NCBI GenBank assembly: GCA_025558095.1
Contig: JAIVFI010000013.1
Coordinates: 186,001-250,000 of the forward strand
DNA from: Hyaloraphidium curvatum
Taxonomy: Eukaryota > Monoblepharomycota > Hyaloraphidiomycetes > Hyaloraphidiales > Hyaloraphidiaceae
Reading direction: 5' to 3'
DNA length: 64,000 bases
The position numbers were made by a program, and so were the translations under genes. The notes beneath the pieces were generated by a model. The model searched no databases, had not been told where the DNA came from, and saw nothing but the letters and a program-made list of their open reading frames with translations. This document shows, in pieces, positions 54,293-64,000 of the stretch. Numbering within the stretch: the first letter of the stretch is position 1; each line of letters starts with the position of its first letter.

Positions 54293-57200
54293 ATGGCACG
54301 GAACGGCGATCGCGGGGCGTCGCCGGCGGGATCCACGCGCGGCGGCGGCGGGGCGGGCGGGTGTCTCCACCCCCGCGGCCTGGCCCCGATCGTCGGTCTC
54401 CTGCTCGTGGCGGCCGCGCTGGTGCCTCCCTCGGCGGCACAGCGGGAGTGGCGGTCGGTCGACGGCTCCGGAAACAACCTCGCGAACAGGCTGTGGGGCG
54501 CAGTCAACGGCAACTACACCCGCGTCCGCGGCGAGCGGGGTTTCGGCGCCGTGATCCCCGAGTACGCAGACGGCATATCCGCGCCGTACCCGGAGGCCAT
54601 ACAGTTCAACGCATCGTCCAACACCTCGTACTTTGTGGCCGACCCGGACGGCTCGGGGAGCATCGTGCTGCCCACCCCGCGGTTCGTCTCCAACAGCCTG
54701 CTCAAGTGGGGCGCAAACACGTCGCTGGCGGCCCGCAACATCGAAAGCGGCGATGACCCCTCCAACACGGCGCGGCAGCTCTCGGAGATGGTCACGTACT
54801 GGGGCCACTACATTTCGAACGACATCTCCAAAGGATATCCCACGGGAGACGCGAGGCCGATAGCCATCCCCCGCTGCGACGACATGTTTGACCCCTTCTG
54901 CACGGGCACCGCCACGAGCTTGGCCTTCCGGCGCTTCGCGGCGTACAACTCCTCCGACGCCACAGCGCCCCGGATGGCACTGAACAGCATATCCTCGTTT
55001 CTGGACAACACCCCGGTGTACGGATACAACGCCGCGGAAGCCGCCGCCCTGCGCGCCAACCGATCAGGCCTGCTCGTTTCCACGTTCCAAAACATGACGG
55101 CCTCGGACGGCACCGTGTACGAGGCCGAGTTCCTGCCGCTCGTGGGCCAGATCAAGGGACCCTTTGCCAGCTACACGCCGCCCCGCCTGGGCATCGGATC
55201 GCCCAACAACCTGTTTGCAATGGGCGCCGCCATGGGCTTCAACGGAGCGCCCATGACCACGGCGCTCACGATGCTCTTCCACCGGGAGCACAACCGCCTG
55301 GCCCGCAAGTTCGTGGCCGAGCACCCGGACTGGGACGACGAGCGGCTGTACCAGACGGCCCGCAACTGGGTCAACGCGTTCGAGCAGCACATCACGTACC
55401 GCGAGTACCTGCCCCTCCTCCACGGATCCAACCTACTGCCCCTCTACTCGGGGTACAAGCCCGACGTGGACCCCTCGGCGCACTGCTTCTACTCATCGGT
55501 CACGCTGCGCTACGGGCATTCGGAGATGACCGACACGATACAGCTGTCCAAGAGCCCGAACAACCCAAGCCCGAAGCAGATGATGGTTCGCCAGGCCATG
55601 TTCCTGCCGCAGTCCATCTTCTTCACCTACGACGTCGGGACCGTGCTCCTCGGGGCCGCCGAAGCGGTGCAGCGCGCGGTGGACCCATACTACTGCGAAA
55701 CGATCCGCAACTACGTCTGGGACATCCCCAGCCGAGGCGGACGCGACATCGGCGCGGTGGACATCGCACGCGCGCGGGAAATGGGATGCTGGAACTACCT
55801 CAACGCGCGCATGGACCTCGGCACGTTCAACGGGACCGCCGAGCAGCTCGTCGCGCGCGGATTCGACGGCATCACATCGGACCCCGAGCTTCGCAAGCGC
55901 ATGGAGGCGACTTACGGCGGCAAGATCGAGCTCGTGGATGCGCTCGTCGGCGGCCTGGCCGAGGACCACGTCAACGGCGGCAGCCTGGGGCCGCTGTTCC
56001 TCGCTTCGTCGGTGCGGCAGTTCACGATGCTCAGGGACGGCGACAGGTTCTGGTACGAGAACACCAACGTGACGGGGTTCACCGACGCGGACCTCGACGA
56101 GATCCGCAACACCTCGCTGCGCACGCTGATCCTCCGCAACACCAACTTGGACGAGTCGGAAGTGCCGCTCAACATCTGGCAGGTCAGCCCGACGGGGGCG
56201 AGCGCCGCCGGCGACAACCCGACCCTCAACGCCAAGTACACCAACTTTGTGCGCCTGACCAACGACTACTCCGTTTACTGGAAGATCTCGGGGAGCAACC
56301 TCGCCGTCGCGCAGCAGCTGGCCGGCGGCGTCGGCTGGGCCGGGCTCGGCTTCACGCCGACGGCGACGTCGCTCATGAACGGCGCGGACTTTGTCATTGC
56401 CCACAAGCCCGATGAAGCCGGCGACTACGAGATCGCCCACCACCGGGCCAGCCCGAAGGGGTTCGACAGGCCCGTGGAGGTGACCGAAGGCGCCGGCGCC
56501 GTCCAGGTCAAGGGCATCAGCTATACTTCGATGGGCGCCGTGGTGTTCGAGTGGGAACGCCCGTTGGACACGGGCGATCCGCGGGACCAGGTCATCAAGA
56601 GGGGCGGCAACTTCATGATCTTTGCCTACGACGCGGCCCGGCCCACCCTGGCCTTCCATGGGGGCAACCGCGGCACCTTCCAGGCCGATCTCTACAGCAC
56701 GAGCTCGAACGCGGTGGTGGTCGGCACCACCACCAGCGTCCAACGCACCTCGCGCACGGTGCACGGGCTCGGCATGATCTTTGTGTTCGGCGCGGTCTAC
56801 CCCACCGCCATCTACATCGCCCGCTTCGCGCGGCACACCGATTACTGGCTCGACTTCCACACCAAGGCGCAGTCGATCGGCGGCGTCTCGTTCGTCGCGC
56901 TGGCCTCGGCCGCCGCCGCCACGGTCAACGTCATCGGCGGCACCGCGCACGCCATCGTCGGCATCACCATCTTCTCGATCGTGTGCTTCCAGATCATCCT
57001 CGGTTTCGCCGCCCTCCTCGGCCTGTCGACGCTGTTCAAGGGCCACATCGCGTTCAAGTACATGCACCGCTTCTTCGGCTACGCCATCATCGTCCTGGGC
57101 TGGGTCAACATCCATTTGGGGATGAACCTGCAGTGGCCCGACACCGCCTGGATCGGCGACATCGTCGTCGGCGTCTGGCAGGCCCTCTTTGCCACCCTGT

Positions 57201-58767
57201 TCTTCCTCACCGAACTGGGATGGTACGGCCTGATCGCCTTCCCCATGCCCGACGAGTGGATCAGCCCGCTCGTGGAGAAAGGCAAGCGCTGGTTCATGCG
57301 GACCTTCCGCGGGGCCGACGCGTCCGACGGCGAGGAGCTCCTCGCAAAGGAGCAGGAGGACGAGTTTTTGAACGTGTACACCTGGGACGACATCAACCTG
57401 CGGGTGACGCAGGGCGACCAGTGGCTGGTGATCGAGGACAAGGTGTACGACGTGTCGGACTGGATGGCCACGCATCCGGGGGGGAAGCCGGCGATCGAGA
57501 AGATGATCGGGATGGATGCCACCTTCGTGAGTTGACTGCTGCAATTTGGTTGGTTTCGGTTCCGCCCGGCTGACCTCGCTGTGCCCCCCTCACAGGAGTT
57601 CTACGGAGGTTACCCGCCCATGACGGGCATCCAGTCCGTCGGCACGGACCTCAACACCACGGTCACCCGCACGGGCTACGAGCTCAACAACACCGGCAAC
57701 ACAGGCAACACCGGCACGCGCCGGCGCCGCACCAAGCGGGATGAAGCCTCGGCACCCGCTCCCCAGCTGGGCGCCGGCATCATGCACGACCACAGCTTCT
57801 TTGCGCACAACAAGTTGCGCTCGCTGCTCGTCGGGCGCCTGGCCTCGGGGAGCAAGTCCGGCAAGGCCGCGGCCCCGGCGGAGGAGGCCGAGGCGGACCA
57901 CCTCAAGCAGGAGTTCCGGCGGTTCGCGCTGACCCACGTGACCAACGTCAGCGAGGCGCTGCATCCGGGCAACGGGCCGGAGGACGAACGGCCGTCGCGG
58001 AGGTTCCAGTTCGTGCCCGTGGTGGTCCGGCCCGAAGATCCGGACGAGTTTCTGCCGGGGGAGTACGTCGAGGTGCGGGCGAGGATCAAGAAGAACAGGA
58101 TCGTCGTCAGGTGCGTGGTGCTGTTATTACAGGGTGCGTCGGCTCGGCGGCTGACGTGTTGCGCGCTGCGCCCGACAGGCAGTACACGCCCATCAGCGGC
58201 TCGCTCAAGGCGGGCTTCGAGATTTCGGTCAAGATCTACCCCCGCGGCATGTTCACCTCGTGGCTGGACCGCAACGCCGTCCCCGGCAAGCTGACGATCG
58301 AGGTCCGCGGCCCGCTGGGGGCGCCGATCCTCTGCCCCGCCCGCGACGACGGCTGCTGGGACCGCGTGCTGCTGATAGCCGGCGGCAGCGGGGTGACCCC
58401 GTGCCTGCAGCTGATCCAGCACACGATCGCGCGGGCGGGCTCGCGCGCGGGCGGCAAGGTGCAGCCCACGCTGCACCTGATCTACGTCAACCGGACCGAG
58501 CGCGAGGTGCTCGAGTACCCGTACCTCGACTTTTTGGCGGAGCAGCACCCCGATATGCTCGAGGTGCAGTACGAGTACGGGACGCTGGAGCCCTCCTCGC
58601 TGCTGCTGGGCCTGGGCTACCTCAACGAGCCGCCGGTGGACGGCCTGGAGCGAAGGATCTTTGTGTGCGGGCCGCCCAACTTCGAGGACTTTGTGCGGCG
58701 GTCGCTGCAGGTGATGAGCGTCAAGGACGACATGATCGGCTCGATCGGCATCAGGGACGCTGCGTGA
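54293..58767 (+). CDS. Peroxidase-DOMON-cytochrome b561-cytochrome b5-reductase fusion
   Basis: Three exons (54293-57526, 57596-58110, 58179-58767) encode 1445 residues; the frame upstream of the ATG at 54293 starts at a GTG and is not used. Signal peptide about 26-49 (GLAPIVGLLLVAAAL). Animal-type haem peroxidase about 60-640: TYWGHYISND at the distal site with Asn176 where His is expected, REHNRLA (Arg331, Glu332), proximal YGHSEM (His409), RAREMGCWNYL and RQFTMLRDGDRFWYEN. DOMON about 655-800: VGWAGLGF, Met695 and His789 as likely haem ligands. Cytochrome b561 about 820-985 with His824, His856, His886, His925. Cytochrome b5 about 1025-1085 (HPGG at 1061). Then FNR-type reductase: RQYTPIS (Arg1250), GGSGVTP (1318), CGPPNFED (1413). 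Likely moves electrons from cytosolic NAD(P)H to an extracytosolic peroxidase; this path is inferred. Confidence 0.88.
57527..57595 (+). other. Intron 1 of the peroxidase fusion gene
   Basis: GTGAGT...CACAG, 69 bases, phase 0, interrupts the cytochrome b5 domain right after DATF (Phe1078) and resumes with EFYGG. The frame on both sides is open and in register, with an in-frame stop (TGA) just inside the intron confirming removal is needed. Confidence 0.85.
58111..58178 (+). other. Intron 2 of the peroxidase fusion gene
   Basis: GTGCGT...GACAG, 68 bases, phase 2. Splicing rebuilds the FAD-binding RQYTPIS motif (AG plus G gives Arg1250), which makes this junction very secure. Confidence 0.9.
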
Positions 58768-59088
58768 GGCGGCTTGGTGGCGGGCGTGGGGGACGAGTGG
58801 GGCGGACGCGCCGCGCGGCGCCGGGAGGGCGGGGAACGTATCTGCTGGATATTTGCTGTTTATTTCCGTTCATAAAACTGTGTCTTTGCCGTACATTGCC
58901 GGGGGTTCCCCGAGGGGGACGTGTGGAGACCCGGCCCGGGTCCAGACCGAAGTCGCGCAAGCGTGCTGGCCGCCGCGGCCCCAACATCAGTGGATTTTTC
59001 CCAACGCTCGCTTTCGCCTCTAAAGCCCCGAATCCGGCGCTCCGACGCCGCCCGATGACCATCTTTTGTGTGCCCTAGCCTCCCCGCG
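58768..59088. other. Spacer between fusion gene and REG1-like B
   Basis: 321 bases, tandem orientation. AT-rich near 58845-58895 (TTTATTTCCGTTCATAAAAC), plausibly the 3' UTR and poly(A) region of the fusion gene. No coding signal. Confidence 0.4.
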
Positions 59089-60698
59089 ATGCTGAGCGCG
59101 GCCGACGAGCTGCGGTCCGCGTGCGGGTCGCCGACGGCGTTTGCCGAGCTGCTTGTGGACGCGGCGGGTTCTCCGGTGCCGGCGCCCCCCCTCGCCCCGC
59201 CGGTCGACTACCTTTCGCACGACTTCGAGTTGGACGAGCTCGTTGCGGCGCGGCGGGCGCTCGCGCGGTGGCTGCGCGGCGGCGACGACGCGGCGCGCCG
59301 CGACTACGAGCAGCGCGCGCGGCTCGAGAACGCGCTGTGGCGCGCGTGGGCGATCCGCGCAAACGGCCTGCAGCGCGCTGACCCGCGTGACCTGAACTGG
59401 TGCGTGGCCATCGGGTGTGCCCCTTATCTGGTCTGACCTCCTCCCGTGACCTCTTAACTCCCCTAACTGCCGCCCAACCACCACCCCGGAAATGCTATCA
59501 ATCTGCTATTTAACTGGTTGACAGGCACAAGGACGCCGACACCGGCTTCCTGTACGGCCCGATGCCCGCCGGCGCGGTGCGGCCGCCCTCGCCGGCGATC
59601 GCCCGCCCGCCGCGCGCCGCGCCGCCCGCCCACGCCCCGCGCTCGAAGCAGCGCGACGCGGCGTTCCTGATGCACCGCCGCCGCACGTCGTCGGCGCCCG
59701 CGACCGTCTTCCCGCCGCGCGCGCACCACCGCGCGCGCACGCAGCCCGCGCCGCTCGCGCCGATCCTCAAGCCGCACACGCCGCCCACGCTGTGGGACCT
59801 GCTGGTCAGCAGCGTGGCCGCAGGCGACGCTGAGACGCGCGAGCAGGTCGTGCGGCTGGTCGCTCGCGACCCGCCGCCGCGGCAGCGCCTCGACAGGCGG
59901 CCGTGGCGCATGGCAGAGGGCGAGAAGCTGCGCTGCGACTCGGGCACCGTGCTGTCGGACGGCTCGGACCAATCGGACGCTGAGGGCAACGGGTCCGCCG
60001 TCGCGCTGGCCGCGGAGCGCCCGACTCTCATCCACCCGATCCCGCGCCTCAACCTCCTCATCGACCTCTCGCCGCCGCCCGACGTGCCCGTGACCCTCGA
60101 CACCCCGACGCGGACGCTGTCGCGCGCGGGCAGGAAGCGCGTGGGCTTCCACGAGGAGGTCGAGCAGGCCGTGATCGTGGACGACGAGAGCGACGTGGAC
60201 GGGGACGAGTTCGAGCTCGAGCTCGACGCCGACGGCTTCGACTTCGACGGCTTCGGCGCCTCGGACCCACCGCCCCGCCCGCGCGGCAAGCGCTCCCCGG
60301 ACCCGCACGGCGCGCCCGGGCCCGCGCGCAACGAACGCTCCCGCATCCCCTCGGTCGCCTCCATCGCCTCCTTCCTCCTACCCGGCGACAGGCGCAGCGA
60401 GCCGCCGGACCAGGAACCCCCCGAGCCGCCCGCGCGCTCACCCAAGCCCATGACCCGACGCATCCCCTCGGCCAGGCTGTCGTCCGCGGACATCGAGCCC
60501 CCGCCCGAGCCGACCCCGAAGGAGGCGCCGCGCAAGTCCATGGCGGCCAGCCTCGTCTCGCGGGCGGCGGTGATCCCGGGGAGGGAGACGTTCGACCGCG
60601 CCGTGGACAGGGGCATCGACCTGTGGGAGAACGCAAAGGAGCTGGCGGCCTGGGTGGGAATCGTGGTCGTCGCGGGCGCGTTCGCGAGGGTGTCTTGA
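59089..60698 (+). CDS. REG1-like PP1 regulatory protein B (areA-GATA-like domain, PF08550)
   Basis: Second member of the family at 34627-36299. Starts MLSAADELRSACG (the frame upstream opens at a GTG). The PF08550 domain is VDYLSHDFELDELVAARRALARWL and ARLENALWRAWAIRANGL..ADPRDLNW. An intron (about 59400-59522, GTGCGT...GACAG) rebuilds the Trp and continues HKDADTGFLYGPMPAG. Later: PLAPILKPHTPPTLWDLL, a Ser/Asp patch (SGTVLSDGSDQSDAEGNG), then RKRVGFHEEVEQAVIVDDES, the VEQ segment that matches the PP1-contact region of Reg1, followed by an acidic run. A second VSRAAVIPGRETFDRAVDRG helix and a hydrophobic end (AAWVGIVVVAGAF) close it. Shares its architecture, not sequence detail, with protein A. 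Confidence 0.75.
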
Positions 60699-60932
60699 GG
60701 CGACGACGATGCGATGAAGAGACGACGAGGACGCGACGAAGTCGACGAGACGAGAGACGATTCCCGTTTTGCTTCGCTTTGAGCGGTATACCGTGCTGGA
60801 TCTGCCGATTTCGAACATAGCTGATTTTGTGCGCACACCCGCTTTATTCGTCCACCGCATCCGTCCTCCGCGGTACAAGAAAACACCGCCACCGTGCTCC
60901 AGCCCCTCCATGCGCAATCCGTGTGCAAGCAG
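60699..60932. other. Convergent 3' spacer REG1-like B / RPC1
   Basis: 234 bases between two convergent stop codons, presumably both 3' UTRs. Nothing else is visible. Confidence 0.4.
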
Positions 60933-63900
60933 CTACGCGTTCGGATCAAAGATGAGCTTCCGCATCACCAGCGTGTCCGCCCTCGACACCTGGATCAGCT
61001 TCGGCAGCCCCGTGCCGATCATCATCGGAACCCCCATGATGATGCACTCGCTGACGCCGTCGATCCGGTCCTTCTTGCCGTAGAAGGCGGCCTCGAAGAG
61101 GTGGTCCGTCGTCTTTTCGAAGGAGGCCAGCATGAGCACGCTGTCCTTCATCTTGGCGATGCCGAAGCGGGTGATGCCGAGCACCTCGCCCTGCGCGATG
61201 TTCGTCACAAACCGCAATCTTGGTGCAAGCACCATGCCGACAACCCACCCTATACGTCATCAGGTCGCCCAGCAACATGACGTGACGGGGATCGATCGTC
61301 ATGCCGTGCTTGCCCATGGTGTACTGGATCTCGTTGATGATGGTGGCCCGCGCCGCCTCGATCCCGAGCACCTTGTTCACCTCGAGGATGTGGTTCGACG
61401 TCGTCCTCTCGCCCTCGACGCCCTCCATGTTCATCACCTCCCGGAGGCCGTAGCCCTCGACGAGGAGCTTCAGCCGGCCGTCCTCCTCGTTGATAACGGC
61501 GCGGTTCACGCTGGGGATGCCCTTGACGATGACCTTGGGGAGGACGCGCTTGAGCGCGTGGAGGTCGCGGAGGACGCCGACGGAGAAGGGATCCTTCTCG
61601 TTGGGAGGGAGCATGACCGTGATCACGTTGGGATCGTAGGCGTTGATGAACTGGGCAGCACGATGAGTTCCCCACATCCGAGAGCGCCAGACGCTTACGC
61701 ACCGATTCCGTAATCTTGAGTTTGGGAGCGTTCAGGATGGCCTGCTGGATGGACTGCAGGTCGACCTCGAGCTGCAAAGATTCGCATTAGCCATCAAGTG
61801 AGATATGCGGTCGCATCACGACGCACCCGGAGCTTCTGGATCGCGTCCATGTCCAGGGTGATCTTGACAAAGCAGTCTCCGGGCTTGATGATGATCTGGA
61901 TCGACTTGGCAATGTCCTCCAGCAGCGTCTTTTCGATGCGCCCCTTGACGATGCGCGCCGGGATCGTGTCCCGCGGGTTGGACGACAGCAGCTCGGCGGT
62001 GATGATGGGCGTGCTGATGGCCTTGGACGCGTTGATGATCTCCTTGATGCGGGGCACGCCGAGCGTGATGTTCATGCTGGCCACGCCGGCAAAGTGGAAG
62101 GTCTTGAGGGTCATCTGCGTGCCGGGCTCGCCGATCGATTGCGCGCCGACGGCGCCCACGGCCGTGCCGGGCTCGATCCGGGCCTTCATGTACTTGCGCC
62201 AGCAGGTGTCGAGGAACATCTCCAGCTGCTGCTTGGTGACGCGGAAGGTGTTGTCGGCCTGGATCTGGCCCAGCGACCTGCGCCGGCCCAAACGCTCGGC
62301 AGCGGTGCCCGCATTTTCTTCGCCCTCCAGGCACTTGGCGAGTCCAAACACGCCGCGGACGCGGCCCAGCTTCTGAACGATGTGCTTCTCGACGAATTGA
62401 GTAACCTGCTCGACAAAGGCTCTGGAACACTTGGAGAAAGTAGGCTCGAGAATGCCTTCGGCGACGAGCTCGCGGATCTCGAAAGGCAGCAAGCCGGGCT
62501 CGCCAAAGCAAGGCAGCACATTCTGGCAATGCGCAAGCAGCCGAGGGAAGTGCACCGGCTGCTTGTCGCCTTCCATGAAGCTGGGGTCCAGGCCGTCGTC
62601 GCCGTACGTGAGCTGAACCACGCCGCTCGTCGAGTTGCGGACTGACGAATCGTAGGCCGTGGTCAGGTCCTCGAGCGCCTTCATGAGACGCCGCTGCATG
62701 TAACCGGTCTCTGCAGTTTTGACGGCGGTGTCGACCAGTCCTTCGCGACCCGAGACGGCGTGGAACAGGAACTCAGACGGAGTGAGACCGCTGTAGAAGC
62801 TGTTGCGCACGAAGCCCTTGGCGGCGGGGATTTTGGAGTGCTTGCCAAAATGCGGCAGGGAACGGTCCGGGAAACCGTTCGGGATGCGCTGGCCCGAGAT
62901 GATCTGCTGGCCGACGCAGGCAACCATCTGCGACACGTTGATCTTGGAGCCTTTCGATCCGCAAAGCGACATGATGAGCGGCGCGTTGTACTTGTTGAGC
63001 TCCTGGAGACAGATCTGACCGACGTCGTCGCGGATCTTGGAGAGGATCCCAGAAATCTTGGCCTCGAGCGTCTGCTCGGCGTCGCACCCTGGTTGGTTCT
63101 CCAGCTGCCCCTTGCGGCTCTTTTCGATCACGTCGTCGCAGTCCGTGTAGCCCTTCTCCACGACCTGGTCCTTCTTGACCGAAAGGACCGCTCCCGGCTG
63201 CACATCCTCGATGCCGATGGAGAAGCCACGGTTGGCCAACCAGCGCGCGCACGTCTTTGCCAAGCGGTTCATGGCGCCTGCCGCATCCTCCGGGCTGTAG
63301 TCCCGCAGGATGGTGTAGAAGACGCTGTTCTTGCTCTCGGCACCGATGAGCGACTTGTCGATGGTGCCACAAAGCAGCTGCGAGTTCTGGATGATGACCC
63401 AGCCGTCCGCTTCATCGAACTCGGCCATCCCGTGGCCCTTTTCGAAGGTCCGATTGCGAGTGCTGAGGTTGACGTTCACGTTGCTCTTGCGGTTCGGCTT
63501 CAGGACCAGGGAGAACAGCTGCTTGCCCGTCCAGAGCCGCTGCGGCTTGAGGATCGCCGGCGGCGGGAGATCAATGTGCGTGACGGCGTCGCCCATGTAC
63601 GTGCAGTACTCGGCGATCTGCGCACGGTTGAAAAACACGTCGCGGCGCGTCATGAGGTACGACGCCGTGATGAAGTCCTGAATCGCCGCGATGAGCGGTT
63701 CGCCGTTGCGGGGGGTCACGAGGTTCTGCTTGACCCCCATGAGCTCCCGGGCTTCTGCACGGGCCTCCTCCGTCTGCGGCACGTGCAAGTTCATTTCGTC
63801 TCCGTCGAAGTCCGCGTTGTAGGGAGTGCAGGCACACTCGTTGAGCCGGAAGGTCCTCCACGGCCGCACCTTGACAAAGTGCGACATGATGGACAGTTTG

Positions 63901-64000
63901 TGCAAGCTGGGCTGCCGGTTGAAGAGCACAATGTCCCCGTCGATGAGGTGGCGCTCTACGAGGTCGCCCGGCTTGAGGTTGGCCGCGGTGGCCTTCCTGT
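60933..64000 (-). CDS. RNA polymerase III largest subunit RPC1 (C160), 5' truncated by window edge
   Basis: Only the C-terminal two thirds are present; the frame runs off at 64000. From the edge: [23 protein letters not shown], the catalytic [16 protein letters not shown] near 63815 (Mg-binding aspartates), [75 protein letters not shown] (bridge helix region), [54 protein letters not shown] (trigger loop). An intron near 61775-61827 leads to [13 protein letters not shown]; another (about 61650-61703) to [48 protein letters not shown], and a last one near 61205-61258 to [14 protein letters not shown], ending LIFDPNA. The I-A-R-T Pol III-type spelling supports RPC1 over RPA1/RPB1. Confidence 0.94.

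Noticed and set aside
54293-58767. Linoleate diol synthase (Ppo) or dual oxidase identity for the large fusion
   Set aside because: The peroxidase part resembles both, but no P450 domain follows (Ppo) and no EF-hand or NOX/gp91 domain follows (DUOX). DOMON, b561 His set, b5 HPGG and RxYT reductase motifs are present instead.

Overview
This window is nuclear DNA from a GC-rich fungus with compact genes and many introns. The fungal signature is strong: the actin-patch proteins SLA1 and ABP1, two REG1-like proteins with the areA-GATA-like (PF08550/DUF1752) domain, an RCH1-type SLC10A7 carrier, a TmpA-like membrane flavoprotein and an NRP1-like RanBP2 zinc-finger protein. Introns are mostly 50-90 bases, and many 5' splice sites start GTGCGT, GTGGGT or GTGAG instead of GTAAGT/GTATGT. 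A homologue of C12orf4/FERRY3, which to my knowledge is missing from the model yeasts, hints at an early-diverging lineage, perhaps zoosporic. That placement is an inference. There are no prokaryotic features, no CRISPR array, no rRNA and no transposon that I can support.

Layout. 1-15 kb: alpha/beta hydrolase (-), small membrane protein (+), membrane-anchored GH26-like hydrolase (-), DUF427 protein (+), FERRY3 homologue (+), NRP1-like zinc-finger protein (-), a gene-poor gap, then a type II membrane glycosyltransferase-like protein (+). 15-28 kb: RAD52 (+), a 2OG-Fe(II) oxygenase (+), RCH1 (-), D-glycerate 3-kinase/TDA10-like (+), BCS1 (-), peroxisomal carrier PMP47 (+), RPC40 (-) and a CRAL-TRIO protein (+). 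28-46 kb: ABP1 (-), an unrecognised acidic protein (-), a PXA-domain protein (+), REG1-like A (-), acireductone dioxygenase (+), SLA1 (-) and a RhoGEF (+). 45-64 kb: PCNA (-), mitochondrial bL21 (+), ATP synthase alpha (+), RNase H2 subunit C (-), TmpA-like flavoprotein (-), a giant peroxidase/cytochrome fusion (+), REG1-like B (+) and RPC1, the largest Pol III subunit (-), cut by the right edge.

Most genes are ordinary housekeeping genes on alternating strands, many in divergent pairs with short spacers. The exception, and the best candidate for something undescribed, is the gene at 54293-58767. I rebuilt it as three exons coding for 1445 residues: signal peptide, animal-type haem peroxidase, DOMON cytochrome, five- or six-helix cytochrome b561, cytochrome b5 and an FAD/NAD(P)H reductase module. 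One chain would therefore hold a whole transmembrane electron path from cytosolic NAD(P)H to an extracytosolic peroxidase haem. It resembles dual oxidase in logic but uses b561/b5 parts in place of the NOX module. The peroxidase lacks the usual distal His and the b5 domain lacks its second axial His. A second membrane redox protein (TmpA-like) is transcribed divergently just upstream.

Coordinates of multi-exon genes run from start codon to stop codon and include introns. Splice sites were read by eye from GT/AG signals and reading-frame continuity, and uncertain ones are flagged.
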